A stretch of 64,000 bases of DNA, from positions 47,438,451-47,502,450 of the forward strand of contig CM055104.1 in NCBI GenBank assembly GCA_029204225.1, read 5' to 3'. The translations under genes were made by a program, and so were the position numbers. Shown here piece by piece: positions 33,701 through 43,467 of this stretch. How positions within the stretch are numbered: position 1 is the first letter of the stretch; each line of letters begins with the position of its first letter. Below the pieces are notes generated by a model, which saw only the letters and a program-made list of their open reading frames with translations, did no database searches and had not been told where the DNA came from. This DNA is from Diphasiastrum complanatum (Eukaryota; Streptophyta; Lycopodiopsida; Lycopodiales; Lycopodiaceae).

Positions 33701-34736
33701 GTATGATCATTCACTTTACTTTAGAATTAGTGCTAATGATGTTACAATCCTTCTAATTTATGTGGATGACATTATTTTAAGTGGAGGGAACAAGGAAGAT
33801 ATAGAAGATATCAAGAAAGCACTAAAAAAGGAATTTGAAGTGCATGATCTTGGTCTTTTGAGCTATATCTTAGGAATAGAAGTAATTAGAACTTCTCAAA
33901 TCACTTTTATTTCACAAGAGAAGTATGCTATTTCTATTCTCAATAGATTTCATATGGTAGATGCAAATCCTATTGATACACCTATGGAATCACATGTAAA
34001 GCTAACTATAAGAGGTAATGAAAGATCCTTCGAGGACATTACTCTCTATAGGAAGCTAATAGGTTCTCTTATATATCTAACCATCACAAGACCTGATTTA
34101 TCTTATTGTGTTGGTAGATTAAGCCAATTCATGCAAGATCCTAGCATAGAACATTGGAAACTAGGAAAGAGGATCTTGAGATACATCTCGGGAACAAAAG
34201 ATTTTGGCATTGTTTATAGAGGCTCATCACCTAACTTATTTGGTTTTTCAGATTCAGATTTTGCAGGAGACCTTATGGATAGAAAATCCATAAATGCACA
34301 TGCTATTTTCATAGGTGATGGAGCTATCTCATGGATGTCGAAGAAACAAGCAACTATATCACTTTCTTCTAGTGAGGCCGAGTACAAAGCTTTGACATCA
34401 TGCACAAAGGAGATGGTGTGGATCAAGAGGATGATTATGGAGCTTCATTTGCTGGATTTTTCAGAGAGTCCAATCATCTTTTGTGACAACCTTTCAGCCC
34501 AAAGTCTAGCAAGCAATCCGGTTTTCCATGCAAGGAGCAAACATATCGAGGTGGCTTACCATTTTGTGAGAGAACAAGTGTTGGCAAAAGAGATCAAGCT
34601 TGAACATGTCCCATCAAAGGAATGTGTGGCTGATATCTTTACCAAAGCATTGGGAAAGGACTTATTTTTCAAGCATAGAACAAGTCTTGGTGTACTTTCT
34701 AAATCTATGCTAAAACTAGTTGAAGAGGGAGTGTGA
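30786..34736 (+). CDS. Copia gag-pol polyprotein of C1-A, intact
   Basis: 1316 residues in copia order. Gag starts MATNGGYMLESNDRLTSL, with STWKVRMESLL and a zinc knuckle CFYCGVKGHFASDC at 245-258. Protease has DSG at 306-308 (WWIDSGATSHM). The pre-integrase domain has WHKRMGHLN from 438. Integrase has catalytic D503, D565 and E601, exactly the D-D-35-E spacing, and QQNGVAERKNRTL. Reverse transcriptase has ARLVAKGYAQEHGIDYEETF and YVDD at 992-995. RNase H has FSDSDFAGDLMDRKS, SSSEAEYKAL and CVADIFTKAL near the end. The ATG is preceded by TGCAAC, and the first block matches gag starts of related families, supporting this start. The stop TGA (34734-34736) lies within the first five bases of the 3' LTR. 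Compared with C1-B I count five residue differences. All catalytic residues are present, so it is potentially functional. Confidence 0.97.
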   Translation: MATNGGYMLESNDRLTSLNYSTWKVRMESLLEMNELMDIVVGVEERPLAPQEQLRYDKRAKKALHMIKMNVTNELIKEVGKCTSSSEAWEALKKVYESKSTSRVLTLRRQIFSCMQKKSENGHAFVLRVKALNDELACINDGINNEELVQVILNGLLDDHANLVQSYAIQKCLPSVGDLQEVLLAEEFRLQARVGASSTSQGGEEEAMFSKGKFKGKGKCNWSKGQDQGEHSTFGKKKDRSKLKCFYCGVKGHFASDCFKKKRDQGEKQTNLTIDEGGDELLSNDAFVMSSCLLANHGDIDPWWIDSGATSHMTYHKEYFSSLMAFDGDRKVIYTANDGECAIKGIGTIPISLSINRNIELKDVLLIPSITKNLLSVSQMLDKGFKVEFDGDACLIKKGCSIIAKGKRQGKLFKLDACVVANQVGCMANEQMSIQEVWHKRMGHLNYKALEVIAKKEVVRGLPKSLTCLNHVCEECALSKSHRLPYTRSISRSKMPFSLLHSDIHGVTTISNGGAKMYVTFIDDFSRFCWVYLLKSKDEVFDVFVKFKVAIETQFTTKIKCLRSDNGGEYISNKFKAFCDEHGIKREYTCPRTPQQNGVAERKNRTLCESAKAMRLNANLPKPFWSDALLCANFLCNRWPSVVLEGKTPFEALFGTKPNVKFLRTFGCICYFNITLDDRTKEDPSSRKGIFVGYSEVSKAYRIYVPSIKKVFTSRDVIFDESNIPKVVSSDDGVVATNVLDDNGVDDTLDVDVEEASSSQIPRRTPRHKVKPSRLTYDGKGKQVVDGSNYAFLTSFDVPSCVDEARQKEEWIQAMDLEFEALMKNNTWRLVELPKGKSAIGCKWIFKVKTNQDGSINKLKARLVAKGYAQEHGIDYEETFAPVAKMVSIRVIISLATLYGWDLWQLDISNAFLNGDLEEEVYMEQPESYVSHSKPNHVCFLQKSLYGLKQAPRSWYARLNSFLLSQNFTMSEYDHSLYFRISANDVTILLIYVDDIILSGGNKEDIEDIKKALKKEFEVHDLGLLSYILGIEVIRTSQITFISQEKYAISILNRFHMVDANPIDTPMESHVKLTIRGNERSFEDITLYRKLIGSLIYLTITRPDLSYCVGRLSQFMQDPSIEHWKLGKRILRYISGTKDFGIVYRGSSPNLFGFSDSDFAGDLMDRKSINAHAIFIGDGAISWMSKKQATISLSSSEAEYKALTSCTKEMVWIKRMIMELHLLDFSESPIIFCDNLSAQSLASNPVFHARSKHIEVAYHFVREQVLAKEIKLEHVPSKECVADIFTKALGKDLFFKHRTSLGVLSKSMLKLVEEGV
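34722..34731 (+). other. Polypurine tract of C1-A
   Basis: GAAGAGGGAG directly before the 3' LTR. It also encodes the last residues of the polyprotein (EEGV), so the tract is coding. Confidence 0.9.
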
Positions 34737-35384
34737 AAAATTGTCAACTAGTAGTATTTTCCTAACTTGAGATTTTGTAGGCCTATGGCCAAATAAAAGT
34801 TAGAGATAGGTTCATACATGTATGTAGAGGCCCAAAGTATGTGTACACTACTTTTGAGGTCACATTAATTAGAGGAGGTCGAGTGTGGAGCTCTTCTATT
34901 GGCTCATAATTTGGTGCATTCCTATTTGACCAAATTTCTAGGTATATGGGTGAATCCTATTGGACCCCAATTTTAGCCTATCATAAGACAAGTGGTCAAG
35001 AGGCACTATGGCTGCTATAAATAGCCATCTCCACGAGTATGTACACATCTCATTTTCATTCTATTGAATGAATGTTATGCTCTTTGAAGATCCATCTTCT
35101 TCTCTCTCACTTTTTTGTTCATATCTTGCATTCTAGCCACTAGAATTGTGATTTCTTTGTTGCTATGGCTTCACACGTGTGAAATGTAGGTTGTAGGCTC
35201 TGAAGTACGGACAGGGACAGCAAGTTTCTGTTTGTGGAAGCTTATGATCAGATTTTGATGTTTAGTTGATGTTTAGTATGCTTAACATCACAATTTCTAT
35301 CATTTTTTCAATCTAGATGTGCATAACTTCCATGGCCAAGATCTTTATGAAACTTTAGCATCTTTTGGATCTGAGTTTTTCACA
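34732..35384 (+). repeat. 3' LTR of C1-A
   Basis: 653 bp, one visible difference from the 5' LTR. The second TSD copy follows at 35385-35389. Confidence 0.98.
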
Positions 35385-35389
35385 GAGAT

Positions 35390-36312
35390 CTACAAAGTTA
35401 GGCTATACTGACAAGAAGAGCAACATGCAGTCTGGACCAAATTCTGGTCCAGGATCGAATTCAAGCTCTTCATCATTCCAATCAGTGTAAAAACATTTCT
35501 GCACATATTGTAAGAGGATTGGCGACGAAATCAAGGACTGCCAAACTTTGAAATACAACAACAAAAAGAAGAAGCAAGTCCAACAACAAGCACATAGTGC
35601 TACAACCAGTCACTCAAATCAGCAAAAAGAAGATGAAGCAGCTTTCATGACCAAACTCAGAGAACAACAAGATATTGATTTTTGGTATTTAGATTCGGAG
35701 CAACTCAACACATGACTCACCATCACGACTGGTTCAAAGACTATAAGTCATTCACCCACTCATGAGTTGTGCAACTTGGAGACAACTCATCACATTCAAT
35801 CGAAGGTGAAGGAATAGTCAGAGTTGAATTCAAAAGAGGTGAGGTCAAGTTGCTGTCCAACGTTCTCCATGTTCCAAATCTGACCAAGAATCTGCTCTCA
35901 GTTAGTAGAATCACTGATTCAGGTCAGAGGGTCAAATTTGATACAGAAGGCTGCACAATTCTTGACAAATCCCAGAAGGTTCCAGCCTAAGAAAGAAGAA
36001 GCGGCTATCTTTACAAACTCAAGCTTCTAACAATCAAGCTCTTCACACAACCACTTGTGAATCAATTGATATGTTGTGACATTTCAGACTTGGCCATCTT
36101 AACTTCAACAATATTTAGCAAATGTCAGCTCAAAGTCTAGTACAAGATTTGCCTTTTGTCAACAAGCCAACTTCTCCATGCAAAAGCTGTATTATCAGCA
36201 AGCATGCTAGAAGTCCCTTAATTTCAGACTCAGTTCATACATCCAAGGGGTTGCTTGACCTTGTACATAGCGACATTTGTGGTTCGATGCATACTGCTTC
36301 CACAGGGGGAGC
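35390..36312 (+). pseudogene. Copia C2, continuation: zinc knuckle, protease, start of integrase
   Basis: Continues the gag interrupted by C1-A. After a TAA comes a knuckle-like CTYCKRIGDEIKDC in which the His is lost. The protease reads WYLDS and then, after a one-base deletion at the active site, ATQHMTHH. The following blocks (HVPNLTKNLLSVSRITDSGQ) are typical. The pre-integrase and integrase start show CKSCIISKHARSP and LLDLVHSDICGSMHT with the first catalytic Asp. At 36312 it is cut by the minus-strand G1/ORF-X LTR. The rest of C2 pol is not found to the right. Confidence 0.82.
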
Positions 36313-37140
36313 TGTAGGGTCGAAGATCTTGCATAGTATAGCTCTCCCGCCTGTCAACAAGGGTTAGAACACTGGATAGGTACCTAACTATGAATAGATG
36401 CTACTTCTAGTTAGTTTCCTACTTTTTCTCTAACTCTACCACCACTAACACTACACATCCCTAACTCTACTCCACTAAACTAACCTTCACCTTGATTTTT
36501 TGGTGAAAGAGAAGATAAGAATAGAAGAGATTGAGGGGACAAGAGAGAAAGAGAGAGATAGAGAGTGAGAGTGAGAGTGGAGGTTAACTCAAATGCTCGT
36601 TTTACTTGCCAAAGAAGAAACATTAATAGTGGAAACCAAGAAAGCATGAACTCGAAAGCAAAGTGAAAGCAACAATAGCCATAGCAAGCATTGAATAGCA
36701 AATGAGGATGCTTCTCTTCCAAAAATTGTAGAGTTTTCTCCTTCTCATTAAGCATCGAAATAGAGTACAAATGGTGTCTTTTTATAAATAAGGAAGATCC
36801 TTGTCCCAAAATTCTATTGGCTAATATTCACATTGATCCTATCCATTCATCTTGGACCCAACTTGATCCAAGGGTCCACAAAAAGTACAATAGAAATCAC
36901 AAGATTCATGTGAGTCCAAAATTGGACCCAACTCTAAAAAAATAGACTCTAAATTTAAAATTGACTTTGGGCCTCAAGTGTTATTTTGATTACAAAGGGG
37001 CCCAAGTCTATTATTCTATTTACAACTCAACTTGCATGCTCATTGGGCCATGGGCTTGTACGCATAGGATGCCATGCCCTCGCAACACATTTTATTGGCC
37101 GATAATATTTATTTACAATTTGTCGGGAATACCCCCAACA
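36313..37140 (-). repeat. 3' LTR of a minus-strand G1/ORF-X element
   Basis: 828 bp, the reverse complement of the LTR at 26882-27678, from TGTAGGGTC (end) to ACCCCCAACA (start). It is the most complete minus-strand copy and inserts into C2 integrase sequence. Left flank GGAGC; the corresponding right flank after 43467 is CTCAT, so no TSD is formed. Confidence 0.9.
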
Positions 37141-37377
37141 GGACCCATGGCCTAAAGTAGTGCCGGTCCCTCGACACTCTGCCGGTTTAGTATAGAGTCT
37201 TCTTGGCCCGCCTCTGGTGGATCAGGTAGCCAGTGACATCTTCCATGAAATTTATTTTGTCCAGTTTCTTCAAGTCCTTGGGCATGTGAAGGGACTTGTG
37301 GACTCCTGTTAGCCAATTTTGGTCGACCCACGCTTGGAATCTGTGCATCCAGGGATTTCCGAAAATGGCACCACTTT
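37141..37377 (-). pseudogene. ORF-X C-terminal fragment
   Basis: 237 bp encoding the last residues of ORF-X (FQAWVDQNWLTGVHKSLHMP, KKLDKINFMEDVTGYL) with a normal stop, 40-odd bp before the LTR. No break is seen within it. The rest of ORF-X, the leader and the primer site are deleted between here and the next LTR piece. Confidence 0.85.
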
Positions 37378-37888
37378 AGCGTCAAAGATCTTGCGTGTAG
37401 TATAGCTCTCCCACCTGTCAACAAGGGTTAGAACACTGGATAGGTACCCAACTATGAATAAATGCTACTTTTAGTTAGTTCCCTACTTTTTTTCTAACTC
37501 TACCGCCACTAACACGACACCCCCCTAACTCTACTCCACTAAACTAACCTTCATCTTGATTTTTTGGTGAAAGAGAAGACAAGAATAGAAGAGATTGAGG
37601 GGAGAAGAAGGAAAGAGAGGGATAGAGAGTGAGAGTGGGAGTGGAGGTTAACTCAAATGCTCATTTTACTTGCCAAAGGAGAAACATTAACAATGGAAAC
37701 CAAGAAAGCATGAACTTGAAAGCAAAGTGAAAGCAACATTAGCCATAGCAAGCATTGAATAGCAAATGAGGATGCTTTTCTTCCAAAAATGGTAGACTTT
37801 TCTCCTTCTCATTAAGCATCGAAATAGAGTACAAATGGTGTTTTTTTATAAATGGGGAAGGCCCTTGCCCCAAAATTCTATTGGCTAA
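37378..37888 (-). repeat. G1/ORF-X LTR, 3' portion of a split LTR
   Basis: Matches the LTR from near its end (AGATCTTTGACG, lacking the final CCTACA) back to ATTAGCCAATAG. The missing 5' portion of the same LTR lies at 43158-43467, on the other side of a gag-integrase block. Confidence 0.85.
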
Positions 37889-38916
37889 TGGTCCTAGCAT
37901 CAACTACTCTTACTGCCTTGGCTTCGACCCATTTGGTGAGGTAGTATGTGGCTACGATTATGTATCGAGCCTCGGAACTCCTTGTCGTAGGGTGAATTGG
38001 ACCGATGTATTCCAATCCCCACTTTTTGAATGGTGCTTGGGCTAAGACCGGGTGCAATAAATCATAATTCAATCTCGTTGGCCTTCTCGCCCTTTGGGAC
38101 ACATCGCACTTTTTCAAGTATTCCTCCATATCCTTATGAATCGTTGGCCACCAACATCCTGATTGCAAGATCTTGCAAACTGTAATGTCGGATGCAAAAT
38201 GGCCTCCACCCATGCCTTCATGTGAAAGCGAAATGATCTGGGTGGCCTCATGAGGAAGAATACACCGCCGAAGAATTCCGTCTGGATCTCTTCGGTACAG
38301 CTGGCCGGCAATCAGCTGATAAGGTCTAGCCTTCAAGATCGATTTCCGCTGTTCCGCCTTTGGTAGTGATTTGTCTGGTTGGCCCCGCATTAGATATTCA
38401 ACAATGTCGGCAGTCCATTCTGGTACTGTGTCCACATAAAATAAGGCAGCATCTGCCAGCTCATCATCGGATTGGGTTGCAATCTCTTTTCCCTTGATTC
38501 TTGACACATGATCTGCCATGTAATGTTGTTTTCCCTTGTGAACTACTATTCGAAAATCAAACTCCAATAACAGAAGTAGCCATCTGGTGATTCTTCCAGT
38601 GTTGCAAGTTTTGTTAACGAGATAGAGCAAGGGTTGACAGTTCGTATAAAAAGCAAAATGTGTGGCCATCAAATAGTGTCAAAATACTTAACCGCAGAAA
38701 TCATTGTCAGTGCTTTCCGCTCTGTGGTTGAATAATTCATTTCGGTATCATTGAGCTGTCAGCTTGCAAACCGGATTGGAAAATCCTTTTTGTGTTCACC
38801 TGGCTGGGTTAAGATGCTCCAATTGCATACTTCGATGCGTCCGTATGCACGTGAAACTCAATGGACCAATTGGGTAGGCGTAAGATTGGTGCTGAAACCA
38901 ATGCATCCTTAAGCTT
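37889..38916 (-). pseudogene. G1 gypsy RNase H and N-terminal part of integrase
   Basis: Degenerate RNase H with stops (about 38916-38673) becomes open at 38672: FAFYTNCQPLLYLVNKTC, then HYMADHVSRI. Integrase follows with HEGMGGGHFASD and YLKKCDVSQR of the zinc domain. The second Cys of the C-x-x-C pair reads Ser. The position of the first catalytic Asp reads WGLEYIGPI, a Glu. The frame ends VEAKAVRVVDART at the junction with LTR sequence. The remaining integrase, including the second Asp and the Glu, is absent; the plus-strand fragment at 21945 carries just that missing half. Confidence 0.85.
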
Positions 38917-40478
38917 CTAGAAAGCCTTTAGGACTTCCTCGTTCCAATGTGGATCCGTTGCAAGTTTGTAAATTGGTCGGGCTAACTCTGCAAAATCAAG
39001 AATGAAGATCCTATAATAGTTAGCATGACCCATGAAAATGTAGACCTCACGGATCGTCCCCGGTGGTGGTAGATCAATAATGATCTTGATCTTTGATAGA
39101 TCTGTGGCAATCCCATGTCTTGACACTATATGGCCAAGAATCAAGCCATGTGTCACCCAAAATTGACATTTTTCTTTATTCAGGGAGATCTGGTAGTCGC
39201 GACATTTTTGTAACACCTTCTCCAAGTTGGATAAGTGCCCTGAGTCTGGTCCATGCATGCACAGATCATCCAAGAAACTTTGCAAATAATCTTTGAATGC
39301 TGCCTGCATGACTCGCTGGAAGGTGGTTGGGGCATTGCAAAGTTCGAATGGCATCACTTTATAGGCATAGGTTCCCCATTCCGTGGCAAATGTTGTCTTG
39401 TGTTGGTCCTGGGGGGCTATCTTCACCTGGTTGTAGCCGCTGAAGCCCTTTAGAAAACTGTAGGCTTCGGCATCGGCTACTCTGTCAAGGACACTTTTTA
39501 TAAATGGTAAAAAAACATGATCCTTTTTGGTGATTGCATTTAGCGCCTTCAGATTCACACAAATCCGCATTTTGTCGTTCTTCTTTGGTACTATAACTAT
39601 CGGTGATACCCATTCCGTGTGCTCGATTTCATAGATGAAATCTGCATCCATCAGCTTTTGCAACTTTTGCTTGATCAGCTCAGTATAATTCGGGTTGCAG
39701 CGGTAATAACGGCTTACCTTGGGGACTGCTCCATCCACCAAGGGTATGGTGTGTTGGACTACTGTTGGTGGAATTCCCTTTAGGTCACTATAACTCTAGG
39801 CAAAACAGTCTTTATAATCCACCAACAATGAACGTAGTCTCTTGAACTCTGTGGGTGTTAACTGCTCTCCCACATGCACTATCTGTTCTTCTTCACCTGG
39901 CTCGGTAAGATTCATTGGTTGTGTTCACGCAGATCCCTCAAAGACTTGTTCCGCTGGTGCCTGACTTTGATTAGGTTCTCTCTGGGCTTGCAGCATCATG
40001 ATTACCATGTCATCCAAGGTGTAATTCTTGAAGGTCTCAAGCATCTCGTGAACTGGCGCTCGTCGAGATTCCTCTTTCAACATACTGATCTTACCTTGAC
40101 TGGTCATTTTTGGATTTTCCGTCACCTGTGTAGAAGATGATGCTGTATCTGAGTCTATCTTGATTGACTTCAAGGAATCCAACACTTTCTTTTTACTCTT
40201 TTTTGTCATTTTGGTGGATTCATTCTTGTTGTCTTTCATCGGGACAGTCGTCACATTCGCCTCGTGGTTGCGAATATCAACATCCACTGTAGCTATCGCC
40301 TCTTCGGGTAGATCACTCCATTAGATCACCTGGTTGTAGCGTTGCTTCAATTGATTCTTCTTATTCGTAGGTGCCTTGGGTGGATCGATCCTTGAGACTT
40401 TCGCCATAGCAGACTTTTGTGGTGGTTAGCTGGTACTTTCCTGGTTCCGTAACGATCTGGGTCCATGTGATGTAGGAC
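38917..40478 (-). pseudogene. G1 gypsy linker and reverse transcriptase
   Basis: Reverse transcriptase frame 39741-38917 is open: VSPIVIVPKKNDKMRICVN, FLKGFSGYNQVKIAPQDQ, MPFELCNAPTTFQRVMQ and the catalytic SFLDDLCMHG, then GHIVSRHGIATDLSK. FEL replaces the usual FGL. Upstream, a Lys/Ser-rich linker frame (40287-39925) includes KNYTLDDMVIMML. Stops separate it from protease (near 40320) and from reverse transcriptase (near 39795). The same organisation occurs in the plus-strand copy at 13.7-16 kb. The enzyme copies element RNA into DNA. Confidence 0.85.
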
Positions 40479-41402
40479 CTATTCATTAGTCAGCTCAATC
40501 TCCTTATTATAAGTTAGAGCATGTTGCAAAGGGACTAGATCATCATCCACTGGGTTCTCAATAGGCTCCACTGATAGCCACGCTACGTTTATCATATTCA
40601 TCCCAAATGTGATTGGTGTGTCCATGGTGTAACATTTGGGTGAAGATGAACTAGGTTCTGGATCTGATTCATATTGACATGTCTGGCAATCAATAGTTGC
40701 TAATGCATCTGTCCATCTTACGACATCTATCTCTGAATGATAGTGACCTCCCTTGGCTGGCCTTGGGCGATCAATCGTATGATCTGTCGTGGATGATCCG
40801 TCATCAGCTTTGAGTGCAATAGGTTTCACCGCCCATGTGGTTGGATCTACCTTTACATCCTGTTCTCTGTTTTCGAAGGTGAGTTTTCCCGTACCCCAGT
40901 TGTGTACTACTTGCGTAGTCCTCAACCGTGGTCTTCCCAGTAAAACACGGTATGCAGATTGGGATTCCGGTATATCCATGACTACAAAAGTAATCACAAA
41001 CTACATGTTTGTTATCTTTACAGGGATATCGGCAACTACACCTTTTGGTTTCACATAGAATTGATCTGCCAGCTTGATGGCGAATCTTGCTGGCTTCAAC
41101 CCTTGCAAACCCCATTTTTCATATAAAGTAGTGGAGATCAAATTGACACCTGATCCTCCATCTACCACTGTCGCCTCATCCTCGTATCTCTTGTGTTTGA
41201 TGGGCAAAGTGATGTTGTGTTTCTCACTTTCCCATGTTGCTCCGATGTGGAGGACGTTACTTGTTTCTCCATAGTCCGTACAATATATGGGCTCAGGCGC
41301 TACTGGCTCCTCATCCGCTTTGGCCCATTCAGCTAGCAGGCTTTTCGCTTGTGGTGCAATCCGTAGTAGTTCTCCGAGTGGTAAACTAACACAACTTGAC
41401 AA
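40479..41402 (-). pseudogene. G1 gypsy protease region
   Basis: Two abutting frames. The first (41402-41001) has ETSNVLHIGATWESEKHNIT, then the active-site loop VVDGGSGVNLIS at about 41162-41130 and LYEKWGL. After a small indel near 41000 the second (40997-40479) has ITFVVMDIPESQSAYRVLLG and KLTFENREQDVKVDPTTW. The D-G-G instead of D-S/T-G is shared with the copies at 13868 and 62856. About 78 conserved residues upstream are needed for the full domain. The protease releases mature gag and pol proteins. Confidence 0.85.
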
Positions 41403-43157
41403 TAAAAGTGTGAGCCTTTCAGTGTGTGGTTCCTAGGGCTCCACCATGTGAAAAGGTGGTTCATGTTGGTGCAACCGATCATTTTGATAGTGCGTAGTGG
41501 TGAGCCCGCTTGCAGTTCCCGTTCGACGCCATCTAGAGGTTCCATGGGATTAACTCTTTCTTGCTCTTTTTCCTCCGCTTGTGCTTTCTGTACCCAGTGT
41601 CTTATTTTCTGGTACTGCCTTCTTTCTTCCCTCACATTCGGATATGGCGCTGAAGTTGAGGGTTGGTCGTCAGTGACCGATGGTGGTGGTGAGGGAGCCA
41701 CTTCCTTTCTCTTCTGTGCTCACGTAACAGCTAACAAAGGAGCGTGGAATTGTCGTCCTTCCGATGGCATCCCTGCTAGAACTGCTAGTTGTTGTGTGGC
41801 AATGAAGTTAAGAGGTGCACTGGTTCCAAATTTAAATGGACAATTTTTGTAACAGTGCCCATAACCGCATTCTCGGTAGAAGAATGTATATTGTCCCTTG
41901 TAGGGACATTCCGCAATTCTGGGTCCTTCACCGCATCCGTAGCAGCCGTAATTTCTTCCACCTTGACGTTCAGATTGTGCTGCATAGGCCGCAACATATT
42001 CATTTATGGCAGGATCCATGAATGGTTCATCTGGTCCGTACCATTGCTGCTGCTCAGGTTGGGGTGGCATTTGCATCTCTGGTTTTACTGCTGTTAGGTT
42101 TACATGGGCCACTTGTTGATTGGCTGGCCCTCGTGGAGCAGGTAAGGCCATACGTTGTGGTTGATTTGGTGCACCGTACCTTGGTGTTGCGTTGGGTGCC
42201 CCTTGATGGTAAGAATAAGAAGTCTGATAAAGACCTCTCTTCTGTTGAACAATCCAGGGGTTAAACGGACAAAATGTCGTATCGTGGGATGTTGCATTGC
42301 ACAGATGGAAGAATCTATGTGTCAGCCTCAAGTTTTGCTTTAGGACTGGACACTCGTTCGCTGTATGGTTTTGCGTGCACACTGAACACCATACATTCTT
42401 CCATCGAGGATACTGCAGTTGGTTTGGTTGTGGTTGATGTGGCGTTACTGCTACAACTCCCTGTAAGGCTTTCAGTTTCTGGTCAAACTGTGCCGTAAGT
42501 TGCTCCATCTACTGTTTGTGTAATTTTGTCATTTGCTCCAACAATAGTTCTATGGATAGAGTGGATGCTTTTGATGATGATGATGCGATCGAAGGAGTAG
42601 GAGTATGGGTGGATGGATATTCATCATTAGATCTCTCATCCTCTTCCCTGATGACATCTTCCATAGCTTCTTGCAGAGTAGCGTACTACTCCTGTCGTTT
42701 CAGTTCTCTTCTGATGCTTCGTGGGGAACCACATGATCACCGCATGATCAGGAGTTAGGACTGTGCTGCACTCGGATCGTATGTGTTTGACCCGTTCAAT
42801 GTAGTCCCTGACCCTTTCTCGTTTTCCCATCTTGACTTTGCTCAGCAGGAGAAACGGGTCTTCCAAGAACTTTCTTGGTTTAAAGCGTGTAATGAGAGCC
42901 GCTTTAACCGCTTCCCAAGTGGATTCTTCCTCTGACAAGTTGAAAACCAATCTTGAGCCACTACTAATAAGGACATGGGAAACAGCATCATCTTTTTCGC
43001 AGGAGTCCGTTCGTCGTAGATTTCACAAGCTTGCTCATAGATCTGGAGAAATCGGATGGGATTTGATGATCCGTCGTATTTTGGTATTTCCATCCGTGGT
43101 GCACTCCGGACTGCTTGCAAGGGAGCGACGGGTACGGGTTGGCCCATTGGATCTTCA
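41403..43157 (-). pseudogene. G1 gypsy gag
   Basis: Capsid part (43147-42636) with VRSAPRMEIPKYDGSSNPIR, KKMMLFPMSL and DYIERVKHIRSECS. A frame change near 42520 is followed by a nucleocapsid frame 42508-41720 with two Cys-rich blocks: CSVCTQNHTANECPVL with a downstream HLCNATSHDTTFCPFNP, and CYGCGEGPRIAECP with YRECGYGHCYKNCP. A Gln/Pro-rich spacer lies between. The gag-protease linker (41701-41333) contains a Glu/Gln-rich helix (WVQKAQAEEKEQERVNPMEP). The N-terminal end of the capsid is cut at 43157 by LTR sequence, so the start codon is not preserved. Confidence 0.82.
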
Positions 43158-43467
43158 CATTGATCCTATCCATTCATCTTGAACCCAACTTGATCCAAGG
43201 GTCCACAAAAAGTACAATAGAAATGACAAGATTCATGTGAGTCCAAAATTGGACCCAACACTAAAAAAGTAAACTCTATGTTTAAAATTGACTTTCGGCC
43301 TCAAGTCTTATTTTAATTACAAAGGTGCCCAAGTCTATTATTCTATTTACAACTCAACTTGCGTGCTCATTGGGCCATGGACTTATACGTGCAGGATGCC
43401 ATGCTCTCACAACACATTTTATTGGCCGATATTATTTATTTACAATTTGTCGGGAATACCCCCAACA
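43158..43467 (-). repeat. G1/ORF-X LTR, 5' portion of a split LTR
   Basis: Runs from the LTR start (minus strand TGTTGGGGGTATTCCC, ending 43467 on the plus strand) to GGATCAATGTGAA. The next LTR bases appear only at 37888. Together the two pieces rebuild one LTR with almost nothing missing at the join. Confidence 0.85.

Larger units (their letters stand above)
29524..35384 (+). mobile_element. Complete Ty1/copia element C1-A, TSD GAGAT
   Basis: 5861 bp with two 653 bp LTRs (TGTGAAAAA...TTTTTCACA), a primer site abutting the 5' LTR, one uninterrupted 1316-codon polyprotein and a polypurine tract abutting the 3' LTR. GAGAT flanks it at 29519-29523 and 35385-35389. The only LTR difference I could find is C/T in the GAAATG(C/T)AGG following the G-box palindrome, so insertion is recent. 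It lies within the gag of copia C2. Every feature needed for autonomous transposition is visible. C1-B at 47209-53069 is nearly identical but inverted. Confidence 0.98.

Noticed and set aside
31784-34747. Several antisense ORFs of 60-115 codons within the C1-A polyprotein region (repeated within C1-B)
   Set aside because: Frame shadows of an intact 1316-codon gene; they have no start context or domain and are copied only because the element is copied.
28928-36312. Single copia element from 28.4 to 36.3 kb
   Set aside because: The gag before 28927 (C5) and after 28928 (C2) belong to different gag types, and C1-A is a separate insertion with its own TSD.
36480-36809. 109-codon minus-strand ORF
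   Set aside because: Lies wholly inside the G1/ORF-X LTR, is absent as an open frame in the other LTR copies, and is compositionally driven by CT-rich sequence.
41424-42498. Overlapping plus-strand ORFs of 60-142 codons opposite G1 gag
   Set aside because: Shadows of the minus-strand gag frames; the similar plus-strand ORFs at 63.1-63.8 kb follow from shared gag sequence.
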